The notes beneath the pieces are model-generated. The model saw only the letters and a program-made list of their open reading frames with translations, made no database searches and was not told the DNA's origin. Positions 15,008 to 23,274 of a stretch of DNA of 64,000 nucleotides are shown piece after piece. Both the position numbers and the translations under genes were made by a program. Positions within the stretch are counted from its first letter, which is position 1, and every line of letters starts with the position of its first letter. Origin of the DNA: Desulfuribacillus stibiiarsenatis (GTDB lineage: Bacteria > Bacillota > Bacilli > Desulfuribacillales > Desulfuribacillaceae); NCBI RefSeq assembly GCF_001742305.1, contig NZ_MJAT01000039.1, forward strand, positions 62,001 through 126,000, written 5' to 3'.

Positions 15008-16990
15008 GTGAAAAATAATACATATTATATAACAACTCCCATCTATTATCCTAGTAACAAGCTACATATAGGAAACGCTTATACGACAATTTCGGCTGAT
15101 GCGATGGCACGCTACAAGCGCCTTCGTGGTTTTGACGTGTATTACTTAACGGGTACTGATGAGCACGGGCAAAAGCTACAAAAACGTGCTGCTGAAGAAG
15201 GAAAGCAACCGATTGAGTTTATTAATCCTGTTGTGGATTGGATTCAAGATTTATGGCAAAAGCTAGACATTTCTTATGATGATTTTATTCGAACGACTGA
15301 AGACAGACATAAAGTCGTTGTACAACAAATTTTTCAAAGGCTATTAGATCAAGGTGATATTTACCTGTCGGAATATGAAGGATTATATTGCACACCTTGT
15401 GAAGCTTTCTGGACGGAGCGCCAAGCAGAAGGCAATAAGTGCCCGGATTGTGGCAGACCTGTGGAACTTGTGAAAGAAGAAAGCTACTTCTTTAAGATGT
15501 CGAAATATCAGGATCAACTTCTTCAATATATAGCAGATCATCCGGAGTTTATTCAACCAGAGTCGCGTCGTAACGAAATGGTCAATAACTTTTTAAAACC
15601 AGGACTTGAGGATCTTTGTGTGTCAAGGACGACCTTTGATTGGGGTATAAAAGTCCCGAATGATCCGAAACATGTCATATATGTTTGGATTGATGCATTA
15701 GCTAATTATATAACAGCCCTTGGCTATCTATCGAATGATGATGAAAAGTACAAAAAATATTGGCCAGCGGATGTACATCTCATAGGAAAGGATATTCTCC
15801 GCTTCCATACAATTTATTGGCCTATTATTCTGATGGCTTTAGGGGAACCATTGCCGAAGCAGGTGTTCGGTCATGGTTGGTTATTGATGCCTGACGGTAA
15901 GATGTCGAAGTCAAAGGGCAATGTGATTGATCCTAAATTCTTGATCGACGAGTATGGAACTGACTCAGTTCGTTATTTCTTACTAAGAGAGATTGCTTTT
16001 GGTGCGGATGGCATATTCACTCCAGAAGTGTTTATTCAACGCTTGAATTTTGACCTAGCCAATGACTTAGGGAACTTAGTCAGTCGTACTGTGGCGATGA
16101 TAGAGAAGTATTTTGACGCGCAGATCCCAACAGCCCAAACGGATACGTCAGAGACTGTTGATGTGGAACTGCAACAATTGGCGACTGCAACTCACATAGA
16201 AGTTGAGAAATGCATGGACCGTATGCAATTTAGCGCAGCTTTAACTGCGATTTGGAACTTAGTCGGTCGCACGAACAAGTATATTGATGAGACTGCCCCT
16301 TGGGTACTGGCGAAAGATGATGCAAATAAAGCTCGATTGGGAACTGTGCTGTATAACCTAGCCGAGTCCATCCGTATCGTATCTGTAATGATCCAACCAT
16401 TTATGACTAAGACTCCGATGAAGATTTGGGAGCAGATGGGCATGGTAAGTCAATCGCACATGCTATCATGGGATACGCTGTCTACATGGGGCACCTTACA
16501 AGCAGGTCTTAAGGTGCAAAAGGGAGAATCAATCTTCCCGCGCTTAGAACTACAAGCTGAAATTCAAAAGATTGATGATTCCACGAAAGAGGCTAGACAA
16601 CAGGCGGAATTAAACAAGGCTGCACAGCAAGCTAGTGAAGTGAAGGTAGAGAAGCCAGAAGGTATAGCAGAAATTGGCATTGAAGATTTCGGCAAAATTG
16701 ATTTGCGAGTTGCACAGGTTGTAGCAGCGGAAGCCGTGCCAAAGGCAGATAAATTATTAATGGTTCAGCTTGACCTTGGCTATGAAAAGAGACAAGTGGT
16801 GGCTGGCATTGCAAAATTCTATAAACCGGAAGAATTATTAGGTATGAAGATTATAATGGTAGCGAATCTTAAGCCGGTAAAGCTTAGAGGTATCGACTCA
16901 GAGGGAATGATCTTGGCGGCAAGTGCTGGAGAGCAGCTAGTACTGACAACGGTTTCTGGCGATATACCACTTGGGGCTAAGGTGAAATAA
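15008..16990 (+). CDS. metG: Methionyl-tRNA synthetase
   Basis: A 660-residue class I synthetase that charges tRNA(Met) and the initiator tRNA. HIGNAYTT (about residue 21) is the HIGH motif; DGKMSKSKGN (about residue 300) is the KMSKS motif. A single zinc knuckle (CTPCEAFW...CPDCGRP, about residues 128-150) and a C-terminal EMAP/tRNA-binding domain (about 555-660, KIDLRVAQVVAAE) give the same build as B. subtilis MetS. The GTG start at 15008 has TAGGAG upstream. tatD begins 1 bp after the stop. Confidence 0.96.
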   Translation: MKNNTYYITTPIYYPSNKLHIGNAYTTISADAMARYKRLRGFDVYYLTGTDEHGQKLQKRAAEEGKQPIEFINPVVDWIQDLWQKLDISYDDFIRTTEDRHKVVVQQIFQRLLDQGDIYLSEYEGLYCTPCEAFWTERQAEGNKCPDCGRPVELVKEESYFFKMSKYQDQLLQYIADHPEFIQPESRRNEMVNNFLKPGLEDLCVSRTTFDWGIKVPNDPKHVIYVWIDALANYITALGYLSNDDEKYKKYWPADVHLIGKDILRFHTIYWPIILMALGEPLPKQVFGHGWLLMPDGKMSKSKGNVIDPKFLIDEYGTDSVRYFLLREIAFGADGIFTPEVFIQRLNFDLANDLGNLVSRTVAMIEKYFDAQIPTAQTDTSETVDVELQQLATATHIEVEKCMDRMQFSAALTAIWNLVGRTNKYIDETAPWVLAKDDANKARLGTVLYNLAESIRIVSVMIQPFMTKTPMKIWEQMGMVSQSHMLSWDTLSTWGTLQAGLKVQKGESIFPRLELQAEIQKIDDSTKEARQQAELNKAAQQASEVKVEKPEGIAEIGIEDFGKIDLRVAQVVAAEAVPKADKLLMVQLDLGYEKRQVVAGIAKFYKPEELLGMKIIMVANLKPVKLRGIDSEGMILAASAGEQLVLTTVSGDIPLGAKVK

Positions 16991-16991
16991 G

Positions 16992-17765
16992 ATGTTTATC
17001 GATAGCCATGCTCACTTAGACGACAAACGCTATGCGGAAGACTTTGCCGAAGTTTGTCAAAGGATCCATGAAAATAAAATAAGTAAAGTTATTAATGTAG
17101 GATACAATCTTGAATCATCGCAACGAAGCCTTGAGCTAGCCAATTGTTATGAATGGATTCAATGTGCTGTGGGGTATCACCCCCATGATGCGAAAACTGC
17201 GAATCAAGCAGGTTATGAACAACTTCGCCTGTGGGCCAATAACCCACAGGTGGTAGCCATCGGGGAGATTGGGCTCGATTATTATTATGACAATTCTCCC
17301 CGTGAAGTTCAGCAAGAAGTATTCCGCCATCAAATTCGGATAGCTAGGGATGTAAATCTTCCGATTATTATTCATAATCGGGATGCCCATCAGGATGTCT
17401 ATGACATCCTCGTAGAAGAACAGGCGCATGAAGTTGGAGGGATCATGCATTGTTATTCAGGAAGCTATGAAATGGCGAAACAAATTATTAATTTAGGATT
17501 TTTTATATCTTTTGCAGGTCCGGTGACGTTTAAAAATTCAAAAACTGCCAAAGATATAATTAGGAACATTCCACTAGAGTACATTTTGATAGAAACAGAC
17601 AGTCCATATCTAACGCCAGAACCATACAGGGGCAAAAGGAACGAACCGGCCTATGTCCGATATGTGGCGGAAGTCATCGCACAATTGCGAGACTTAGATG
17701 TGGAACACGTAGCAAAAATCACTTCCGATAATTGTTTGAAAGCGCTTCCGAAGTTGCGTTTATAG
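16992..17765 (+). CDS. TatD family metal-dependent hydrolase (YabD)
   Basis: A 257-residue TIM-barrel hydrolase. Metal-binding motifs DSHAHLDD (residues 4-11), GEIGLDYYYD (about 92-101), a HNRDAH segment (about 128) and ETDSPYLTPEP (about 202) are all present. TatD proteins act as 3'-5' exonucleases on DNA, with a role in oxidative damage shown in E. coli; the substrate here is inferred. It is coupled to metG (1-bp gap), as in Bacillus. Confidence 0.92.
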   Translation: MFIDSHAHLDDKRYAEDFAEVCQRIHENKISKVINVGYNLESSQRSLELANCYEWIQCAVGYHPHDAKTANQAGYEQLRLWANNPQVVAIGEIGLDYYYDNSPREVQQEVFRHQIRIARDVNLPIIIHNRDAHQDVYDILVEEQAHEVGGIMHCYSGSYEMAKQIINLGFFISFAGPVTFKNSKTAKDIIRNIPLEYILIETDSPYLTPEPYRGKRNEPAYVRYVAEVIAQLRDLDVEHVAKITSDNCLKALPKLRL

Positions 17766-17796
17766 GAATGTTTCAAAAAGAATATTGGGGGTCAAT

Positions 17797-18696
17797 ATGA
17801 ATTTAAAAGCTTGGGAATTTCTCAGGACGAACCATCAATGGTTCTTGTTATTCAGTATGTTTTGTCTATTTGTTGGAAGTCTAGTATTTTTCGTCGATCT
17901 AGAAACTGTAGAAAACACATTCAAAACTAGCAAGGAAGTTGAAGTAGTAGTAGATGGGGTCTCACTCAATGTGAAGACACGTAGTGCAACTGCTGAGGAT
18001 ATTTTAAAAGAATTAGGAATTTACATAGGGGAAGATGACCTAGTAGTTCCTGGTGCCGACGCAATCGTCAACACAGGAGATTCAATCGAAGTTTTGAGGA
18101 TTACCAAAGAATTTCTAACAGAACAGAAAAAAGTCGCAGTAGAAACAGTCTTTGAAGAAAGAAAAGATATGGAAGTAGGAAAAAAAGTAGAAGTGCAAAA
18201 AGGGCAAGAAGGTATTCTTGAGCTTACAACAGAAGTGGTATTTGTGAACGGCGAGGAGCAAGAGCGTAATATTGTCGCCGAAGAGTTAGTACAAGAGCCG
18301 AAAAACCGTGTAGTAGCACTAGGGATCAAGGATATTATTACTCGCGATGGTGTTACGTTCAGTGTATCGAAAGTCATTGATAGCGCTGAATTGACCGCAT
18401 ACTCAGCGGGATTTGTACATACTGGGAAGAATCCAGGGGATAAATGGTATGGGAGAACAGCGACAGGTACGTATGTACAAGAAGGAAGAACTGTTGCTGT
18501 CGACCCAAAGACGATTCCTCTCGGATGGTGGATGTACATAGAGGGTTATGGTTTCCGTCGAGCGGAAGATACAGGCGGAGCCGTGAAGAATAAACGAATT
18601 GATATGTATTTTGACGAAGGAACACTTTCTAAGCCATTTGGCTTAAAGAAAGGCGTTAAGGTATGGGTCATTGGCCCGAATGACCCGAGACAGTAA
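17797..18696 (+). CDS. YabE-like 3D-domain protein (DUF348, G5, 3D), resuscitation factor type
   Basis: A 299-residue exported protein. Residues about 15-38 are a membrane anchor or signal segment (FLLFSMFCLFVGSLVFFV). Then follow one ubiquitin-like DUF348 domain (about 45-105), a G5 domain (about 105-185) and a 3D domain at the C-terminus (ELTAYSAG, TATGTYVQEGRTVAVDPKTIPLG, EDTGGAVKNKRIDMYF). The three conserved Asp residues of the 3D domain are present. B. subtilis YabE has more DUF348 copies, so this form is short. The family is believed to cut peptidoglycan glycan chains. ATG 17797 follows TTGGGGG; the longer TTG start falls in that site. Confidence 0.85.
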   Translation: MNLKAWEFLRTNHQWFLLFSMFCLFVGSLVFFVDLETVENTFKTSKEVEVVVDGVSLNVKTRSATAEDILKELGIYIGEDDLVVPGADAIVNTGDSIEVLRITKEFLTEQKKVAVETVFEERKDMEVGKKVEVQKGQEGILELTTEVVFVNGEEQERNIVAEELVQEPKNRVVALGIKDIITRDGVTFSVSKVIDSAELTAYSAGFVHTGKNPGDKWYGRTATGTYVQEGRTVAVDPKTIPLGWWMYIEGYGFRRAEDTGGAVKNKRIDMYFDEGTLSKPFGLKKGVKVWVIGPNDPRQ

Positions 18697-18724
18697 GCAG
18701 GAGTTAATCCTGCTTATTTTTTTT
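18695..18724 (+). terminator. Terminator overlapping the yabE-like stop codon
   Basis: Stem AAGCAGGA / TCCTGCTT, loop GTTAA, then ATTTTTTTT. The last two bases of the TAA stop belong to the stem. Confidence 0.88.
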
Positions 18725-18789
18725 GGAGTATATGGGTTATAAAAAGACTTGCGACTGCTAAGTTTTATTTTCGCTATTAGCATAGATTT

Positions 18790-18890
18790 GCATTAGCAAC
18801 ACATCAGCAGTAAACTGCTGTGTTTATGCGTCAGAGCAACTAAGGCATAAGCCTGCACTAAATGCTTGGCTAATGCCAAGTTTTCTAATA
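18790..18890 (+). repeat. Composite repeat: 59-bp CAGCAG block and CTTGGC hairpin
   Basis: 18790-18848 repeats 14763-14821 with one mismatch. It is followed after about 15 bp by CTTGGC-taat-GCCAAG and TTTTCTAATATAAT (18865-18894). The AGCGAGAC direct repeats of the first copy are missing. Confidence 0.85.
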
Positions 18891-18894
18891 TAAT
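18866..18894 (+). promoter_or_regulatory. Promoter-like sequence inside the repeat upstream of rnmV
   Basis: TTGGCT (18866-18871), 17-bp spacer, TATAAT (18889-18894). The -35 is the left arm of the CTTGGC hairpin and the -10 follows the AAGTTTTCT motif, so the repeat itself appears to supply the promoter. Confidence 0.5.
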
Positions 18895-18942
18895 AGGGTG
18901 TTAATGGAAATGATAAGTAGAGAAGAACATGAGAGGTATTAT

Positions 18943-19518
18943 ATGACAAAGAGACATCGGGAAACCATTGAAGAGGTAATTGTCGTAGAGGGAATCCATG
19001 ACAAGCAAGCGATAGATTGTGCAGTAATTGCAGATTGTATTCTGACCCAGGGGTCTACTTTAAGCGAGGAAACATTAAAGATGATTGCACGTGCGCAAAA
19101 GACACGTGGCGTAATTGTTTTTACTGACCCAGATTATGTGGGAGAGCGTTTGCGGAAAATTATTGATCAGCGCATCCCTGGTTGTAAACACGCGTTCCTT
19201 ACACAAAAGAAAGCTACTAAGGACGGAGATATTGGGATAGAGAATGCAACGCCTGAGGCGATTTGTGAGGCGTTAGCAAACATTAGAAGTAGTTCTAAGG
19301 AGTATCAAGAAATACCCTGGAAGTTCATGCTTGCTTCCGGGCTTGCTGGTGGAGATGACTCGAAAGAGCGAAGATTGGCAGTAGCTGAGCAATTGCAAAT
19401 TGGTTATGCAAATGCCAAACAATTTTGGAATCGCCTGAATGCGTTAAGAATTCCTGAAGATGAGGTTATCCAAGCCTTAATCCGTGCAAACCTAATAGAG
19501 GAGATTAACAATGACTGA
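18943..19518 (+). CDS. rnmV: Ribonuclease M5
   Basis: A 191-residue Toprim nuclease that matures 5S rRNA. The Toprim motifs are IVVEGIHDKQAI (about residues 12-23), CILTQGSTLS and VIVFTDPDYVGERLR (about 63-77). The C-terminal domain with GLAGGDDSKERRLAVAEQL is typical of Bacillota RnmV. ATG 18943 is favoured: GAGAGG lies 7 nt upstream and it gives the usual short N-terminus; starts at 18898-18910 would add 11-15 residues. It overlaps rsmA by 8 bp. Confidence 0.92.
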   Translation: MTKRHRETIEEVIVVEGIHDKQAIDCAVIADCILTQGSTLSEETLKMIARAQKTRGVIVFTDPDYVGERLRKIIDQRIPGCKHAFLTQKKATKDGDIGIENATPEAICEALANIRSSSKEYQEIPWKFMLASGLAGGDDSKERRLAVAEQLQIGYANAKQFWNRLNALRIPEDEVIQALIRANLIEEINND

Positions 19519-20404
19519 TAAACAATTATATTCGCAACGCGTAATCCGAGAAATCATGGATGACAATAAACTGCATTTCAAGAAAAGTCTAGGGCAGAAC
19601 TTTTTAACAGATTTAAATATTTTACAAAAGATTGTCGCAGCAGCTGATGTAACGAAAGAATCAACAGTCATAGAAATCGGTCCGGGTATAGGAACTTTGA
19701 CTCAGCAATTAGCAAATGCAGCTGGTCAAGTGATTGCCATTGAGCTAGATCAAAGGTTCTTGCCAATTTTGAACGAGAATTTCTGGGATCAAGACCACGT
19801 CTCTATTATTCATGGGGATGCTCTTACGGTAGATTTACATCAAATTATTAAAGAGCAAGTAAAGTTCCCAACGATTCATGTGGTTGCCAATCTTCCTTAC
19901 TATGTAACGACACCTATTTTAATGAAATTACTAGAAGAGCACTTGCCCTTGACAAATATAGTTGTCATGATTCAAAAAGAAGTAGCGCAGCGCATTCAAG
20001 CGCAACCAGGGACTAAGGAATACGGCGCACTAAGTATCGCGGCACAATATTATGCGAAACCAGAAATCGTGTGTATCGTACCGAAAACGGTGTTCATTCC
20101 TGAACCAAATGTTGACTCTGCTGTGATTCGATTATCGATTTATGAGGAGCCTAAAGTCAAAGTTTTTAGCGAGGAAATTTTCTTTGCCGCGATTAAGGCT
20201 GGTTTTGCAAATCGCCGTAAGACTCTATGGAATAATTTTAAAGGCTTTCGCAATGACATAGTACCAGAGCAAATTCGTGCGATTTTTGAAAAAGCGAGCA
20301 TTGACGAGAAAAGACGGGGAGAAACTCTGTCAATTGAAGAGTACGCGGTTTTAAGTAACGAAATTCACCACTTTATTGAAGCAAATAAAAATTTACATGG
20401 TTGA
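19511..20404 (+). CDS. rsmA: 16S rRNA (adenine(1518)-N6/adenine(1519)-N6)-dimethyltransferase
   Basis: A 297-residue KsgA/RsmA enzyme that dimethylates two adjacent adenines in helix 45 of 16S rRNA. Seen are KSLGQNFLTD, the SAM loop VIEIGPGIGTLTQQLA, and the catalytic NLPYYVTTPILMKLLE motif. GAGGAG precedes the ATG. Next gene is veg; yabG, which follows ksgA in B. subtilis, is not here. Confidence 0.95.
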   Translation: MTDKQLYSQRVIREIMDDNKLHFKKSLGQNFLTDLNILQKIVAAADVTKESTVIEIGPGIGTLTQQLANAAGQVIAIELDQRFLPILNENFWDQDHVSIIHGDALTVDLHQIIKEQVKFPTIHVVANLPYYVTTPILMKLLEEHLPLTNIVVMIQKEVAQRIQAQPGTKEYGALSIAAQYYAKPEIVCIVPKTVFIPEPNVDSAVIRLSIYEEPKVKVFSEEIFFAAIKAGFANRRKTLWNNFKGFRNDIVPEQIRAIFEKASIDEKRRGETLSIEEYAVLSNEIHHFIEANKNLHG

Positions 20405-20471
20405 CAATAATAATACTATGTTGCTATAATATTTTGCTTGCGTTGACATGCGGTGACAAGCATGGTATACT
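20401..20471 (+). promoter_or_regulatory. Tandem consensus sigma-A promoters of veg
   Basis: Promoter 1: TTGACA (20401-20406), 18 bp, TATAAT (20425-20430). Promoter 2: TTGACA (20443-20448), 17 bp, TATACT (20466-20471). Both -35 hexamers are perfect, and the first -10 too. Promoter 1 starts inside the rsmA stop codon region. Confidence 0.82.
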
Positions 20472-20491
20472 ATTCCTTGTGAGGTGGTTAA

Positions 20492-20767
20492 ATGGCGGCG
20501 AAGAATGCTTTGCGTGATATTAAACGCAGCTTGGAAGGTTACATTGGAGAAAAGATTAAACTCCGTGCGAATGGCGGACGTAGAAAGACCATTGAACGGA
20601 GTGGAGTTTTGGAAGAGGTATATCCTTCTGTTTTTATAGTGAAGCTTGACCAAGAACAACACGCCTTTAAGAGGGTATCGTACAGTTATGCTGATATTCT
20701 AACGGAATCCGTGGAATTGACGATTTTCCGTAACGACGATCAAATCAAAATCACTTACCAGGAGTAG
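20492..20767 (+). CDS. veg: Veg protein (biofilm-related, highly expressed)
   Basis: A 91-residue basic SH3-like protein. The [28 protein letters not shown] start is the hallmark of Veg. In B. subtilis Veg stimulates biofilm formation by acting against the SinR repressor; whether this holds here is unknown. GAGGTGG precedes ATG 20492. Two consensus promoters upstream suggest strong vegetative expression, as for B. subtilis veg. A terminator overlaps its stop. Confidence 0.93.
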   Translation: MAAKNALRDIKRSLEGYIGEKIKLRANGGRRKTIERSGVLEEVYPSVFIVKLDQEQHAFKRVSYSYADILTESVELTIFRNDDQIKITYQE

Positions 20768-20793
20768 CTTGTTTTTATACAAGCTATTTTTTT
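20765..20793 (+). terminator. Terminator overlapping the veg stop codon
   Basis: Stem TAGCTTGT / ACAAGCTA, loop TTTTAT, followed by seven T. The TAG stop is the first triplet of the stem. Confidence 0.88.
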
Positions 20794-20915
20794 CGCCTTT
20801 AAACCTTACTGGGTATATGTATTTTAATAAAATTAGTGTACAATGACTTAAGTTATTATGAGTTGGATAAAACGAGCAAGAATCAATGCTTCCATGCGAA
20901 AGAGGGTTTTATAAC

Positions 20916-21767
20916 ATGAAAGTAACGGAATTAGCGAAGGCTAAAATTAATCTTACGCTTGATATCTTAGGAAAACGTGATGATGGATATCATGAAGTTG
21001 AAATGATCATGCAATCGATAGATTTGACAGATCAAATGGTTTTTACACTGACGGATGAACCGAAAATCACGATTGAGTGTGATGTGAGTTATGTTCCAAC
21101 GGATGAAAGAAACCTTGCATATAAAGCGGCCAAATTACTGCAACAGAAGTTTGCTGTCGATAAAGGCGTACATATTGTTTTGAACAAAAAGATTCCTGTC
21201 TCTGCTGGGCTTGCCGGTGGAAGTAGCAATGCGGCGGCTACATTACGTGGTCTCAATCAATTATGGCAGTTAAACGTAACGATTGATGAGCTTGCGGAGT
21301 TAGGCAGTGAGGTCGGCTCCGATGTACCGTTTTGCGTTTATGGTGGGACGGCGATTGCAAGGGGTAGGGGCGAGAAGATTGAACGGATTACAAAGGCTCC
21401 ACCAATGACGATTTTACTTGCTAAGCCACAGATTAGTGTTTCGACGGCGGTTGCTTATCAGAATTTTTCGATGGATAAAATTTTGAAAAAGCCTGACACC
21501 AAGGCAGTCATAAGCGCGATTCAGAACCAAGACCCGCAAGCGATTTGCCATCACCTTGGCAACGTACTAGAAACGGCTACTTTTGCCATGCACCCAGAGG
21601 TTGAAAAGCTTAAGGAACAAATGAAGAGCTTTGGTGCGGATGGAGTATTAATGTCCGGAAGTGGACCTACTGTGTATGGAATTGTATTGAAGGAAAAGCG
21701 AGCGATGAGAATTTTTAATGCATTACGTGGCTTTTGCAATGAAGTATTTCTTGTTCGGACGGTATAA
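20916..21767 (+). CDS. ispE: 4-diphosphocytidyl-2-C-methyl-D-erythritol kinase
   Basis: A 283-residue GHMP-family kinase of the non-mevalonate isoprenoid pathway. The N-terminal AKAKINLTLDILGKRDDGYHE and ATP motif PVSAGLAGGSSNAAATLRGL (about residue 90) are diagnostic, as is the C-terminal MSGSGPTVYGI. The start at 20916 is chosen because AGAGGG lies 9 nt upstream; an in-frame start at 20886 adds ten unlike residues. purR follows after 76 bp. Confidence 0.95.
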   Translation: MKVTELAKAKINLTLDILGKRDDGYHEVEMIMQSIDLTDQMVFTLTDEPKITIECDVSYVPTDERNLAYKAAKLLQQKFAVDKGVHIVLNKKIPVSAGLAGGSSNAAATLRGLNQLWQLNVTIDELAELGSEVGSDVPFCVYGGTAIARGRGEKIERITKAPPMTILLAKPQISVSTAVAYQNFSMDKILKKPDTKAVISAIQNQDPQAICHHLGNVLETATFAMHPEVEKLKEQMKSFGADGVLMSGSGPTVYGIVLKEKRAMRIFNALRGFCNEVFLVRTV

Positions 21768-21843
21768 TGCTTGCCAAAATCCGTACTTAATGGTATATTT
21801 TCGTTTATAATATTCGGGTTTTTAGGTAAAGAGGTGCGGGATA

Positions 21844-22674
21844 ATGATGAAATTAAAGCGAAGTGCTAGAATAGCCGAACTAACAAGGATCTTTATAGAG
21901 AATCCACGGACACCTTTTCAGCTTTCTTACTTCTCGGAACAATTCGATGTAGCCAAGTCCTCAATCAGCGAAGATATCGCCATCTTAGAAGAGTACTTCC
22001 GTGAGAGAGGATTAGGAGAGGTTATCACAACTGCTGGGGCATCTGGTGGGGTGAAGTATATCCCGAGACTTAAAATCGAAGAGGCAAGAGAGTGGATGCT
22101 TCATGAGATCGAACGATTAGCGGTACCAGAGCGTATTCTCCCTGGCGGGTTCCTATACATGTCCGACTTATTAGGAGAGACCTCATTTATCCGTGGTGTA
22201 GGGAAGATATTCGCCGAAGCGTTTGCCGAGGTTAAGGCAGATATGATTTTGACCGTGGAAACCAAGGGGATTCCAATCGCGTTAGCAACAGCCTTATACT
22301 TGAATATACCGATGGTTGTTGTTCGCCGTGATAATAAAGTTACGGAAGGAACGACGGTTAGCGTAAACTATGTCTCAGGCTCTAGTGGTAGAATCCAAAC
22401 CATGTCGCTCTCTCGTAGGTCGGTACCGCAAAATAGTCGTGTATTGATTTTAGATGACTTTATGAAGGCTGGTGGGACCACAAAGGGTATGATCAATATG
22501 CTAAAAGAGTTCCACGCGGAATGTGTGGGGGTCGGAGTGCTTGTGGAGATGGCTGAGCCAGTCGAAAAGCTAGTGACGGATTATATATCTTTAGCAAAAT
22601 TATCAGAAGTTGATGAGGTCAAACAGACGATTTCTGTGGAATTAGGAAGTTTTTTCAAAATTTTTGAAAAATAA
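21844..22674 (+). CDS. purR: Pur operon repressor
   Basis: A 276-residue regulator with an N-terminal winged helix (residues about 1-75) and a C-terminal phosphoribosyltransferase-like domain. The PRPP loop VLILDDFMKAGGTTKGM is at about residues 201-217. PRPP binding relieves repression of purine genes in B. subtilis. AGAGGTG precedes the ATG. It is followed directly by spoVG; yabJ (RidA), present between them in Bacillus, is absent. Confidence 0.94.
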   Translation: MMKLKRSARIAELTRIFIENPRTPFQLSYFSEQFDVAKSSISEDIAILEEYFRERGLGEVITTAGASGGVKYIPRLKIEEAREWMLHEIERLAVPERILPGGFLYMSDLLGETSFIRGVGKIFAEAFAEVKADMILTVETKGIPIALATALYLNIPMVVVRRDNKVTEGTTVSVNYVSGSSGRIQTMSLSRRSVPQNSRVLILDDFMKAGGTTKGMINMLKEFHAECVGVGVLVEMAEPVEKLVTDYISLAKLSEVDEVKQTISVELGSFFKIFEK

Positions 22675-22684
22675 TTTAAAATTA

Positions 22685-22713
22685 GCAGGAATTTATCTTT
22701 TTTTGTTGAAATG
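22685..22713 (+). promoter_or_regulatory. Sigma-H type promoter of spoVG
   Basis: GCAGGAATT (22685-22693), 11 bp, GTTGAAATG (22705-22713). This closely follows the sigma-H pattern RnAGGAwww / RnnGAATww and has the same layout as the known B. subtilis spoVG promoter. The -10 has an A for T change at one position. Confidence 0.6.
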
Positions 22714-22756
22714 TTAGCATAGATGACATTGACACAAAAGGTGGTGAATGATCAAA

Positions 22757-23050
22757 ATGGAAGTGACAGATGTGAGATTAAGACGCGTCAATACAGAAGG
22801 CCGCATGAAAGCGATAGCTTCAATTACAATTGATAGCGAATTCGTAGTGCATGATATTCGTGTGATCGATGGTAATAATGGTATGTTTGTAGCGATGCCA
22901 AGTAAGCGCACGCCCGATGGCGAATTCCGTGATATCGCCCACCCAATTTCAGCAACAACTAGAGAGAAAATTCAGAATGCTGTATTAACGGTTTTTCATG
23001 AACAAGAAGATGAAGTAGAGAGCTTCGGAGCAGTTGTAGAAGTAGTGTAA
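22757..23050 (+). CDS. spoVG: Septation / RNA-binding regulator SpoVG
   Basis: A 97-residue protein almost identical in its first two thirds to B. subtilis SpoVG ([56 protein letters not shown]). SpoVG influences asymmetric septation and virulence or stationary genes, and binds nucleic acid in related species. ATG 22757 is preferred over 22748, which would leave only one base after the GGTGGTG ribosome site. The C-terminal tail is acidic and variable. Confidence 0.95.
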   Translation: MEVTDVRLRRVNTEGRMKAIASITIDSEFVVHDIRVIDGNNGMFVAMPSKRTPDGEFRDIAHPISATTREKIQNAVLTVFHEQEDEVESFGAVVEVV

Positions 23051-23060
23051 TACATAGTTT

Positions 23061-23095
23061 GCAGTGAGGAGGAGCATAGGCTCCTTTTTTACTGC
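23061..23095 (+). terminator. Terminator after spoVG
   Basis: AGGAGC / GCTCCT stem with an ATAG loop and six T, framed by an outer GCAGT / ACTGC pair. Confidence 0.85.
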
Positions 23096-23109
23096 AATTT
23101 TTTATTTAC

Positions 23110-23163
23110 ACTATCAGAAAGTATAAGTTTAATGTAGATAGTTAAAGTGCCAAGTTTTCTTTA
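23110..23163 (+). repeat. ACTATC hairpin repeat plus GCCAAGTTTTCTTTA end
   Basis: ACTATC (23110-23115) ... GATAGT (23137-23142), then GCCAAG and TTTTCTTTA (23149-23163). It matches 14719-14754 and 25690-25724 with the same downstream motif but lacks the 59-bp block. Confidence 0.8.
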
Positions 23164-23184
23164 CGATGATAATTTTACTATCGC

Positions 23185-23213
23185 TTGATAGAAAGATGTT
23201 TTTGATATATATT
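23185..23213 (+). promoter_or_regulatory. Candidate sigma-A promoter of glmU
   Basis: TTGATA (23185-23190), 17 bp, TATATT (23208-23213), 61 bp before the start codon. Confidence 0.5.
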
Positions 23214-23274
23214 TTTATAGAGACTGATTTTCTTCTTGGAATTGCGAATTCTTCTTACGGAGGTGACAAACAAA

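Noticed and set aside
18021-18539. Minus-strand ORF of 172 codons, rich in Ser and Thr
   Set aside because: It is the antisense shadow of the yabE-like gene, with no homology and no start signal.
14719-18890. Repeated blocks as a possible CRISPR array
   Set aside because: Only two or three copies of each block, several kb apart, with no regular spacers and no cas genes.
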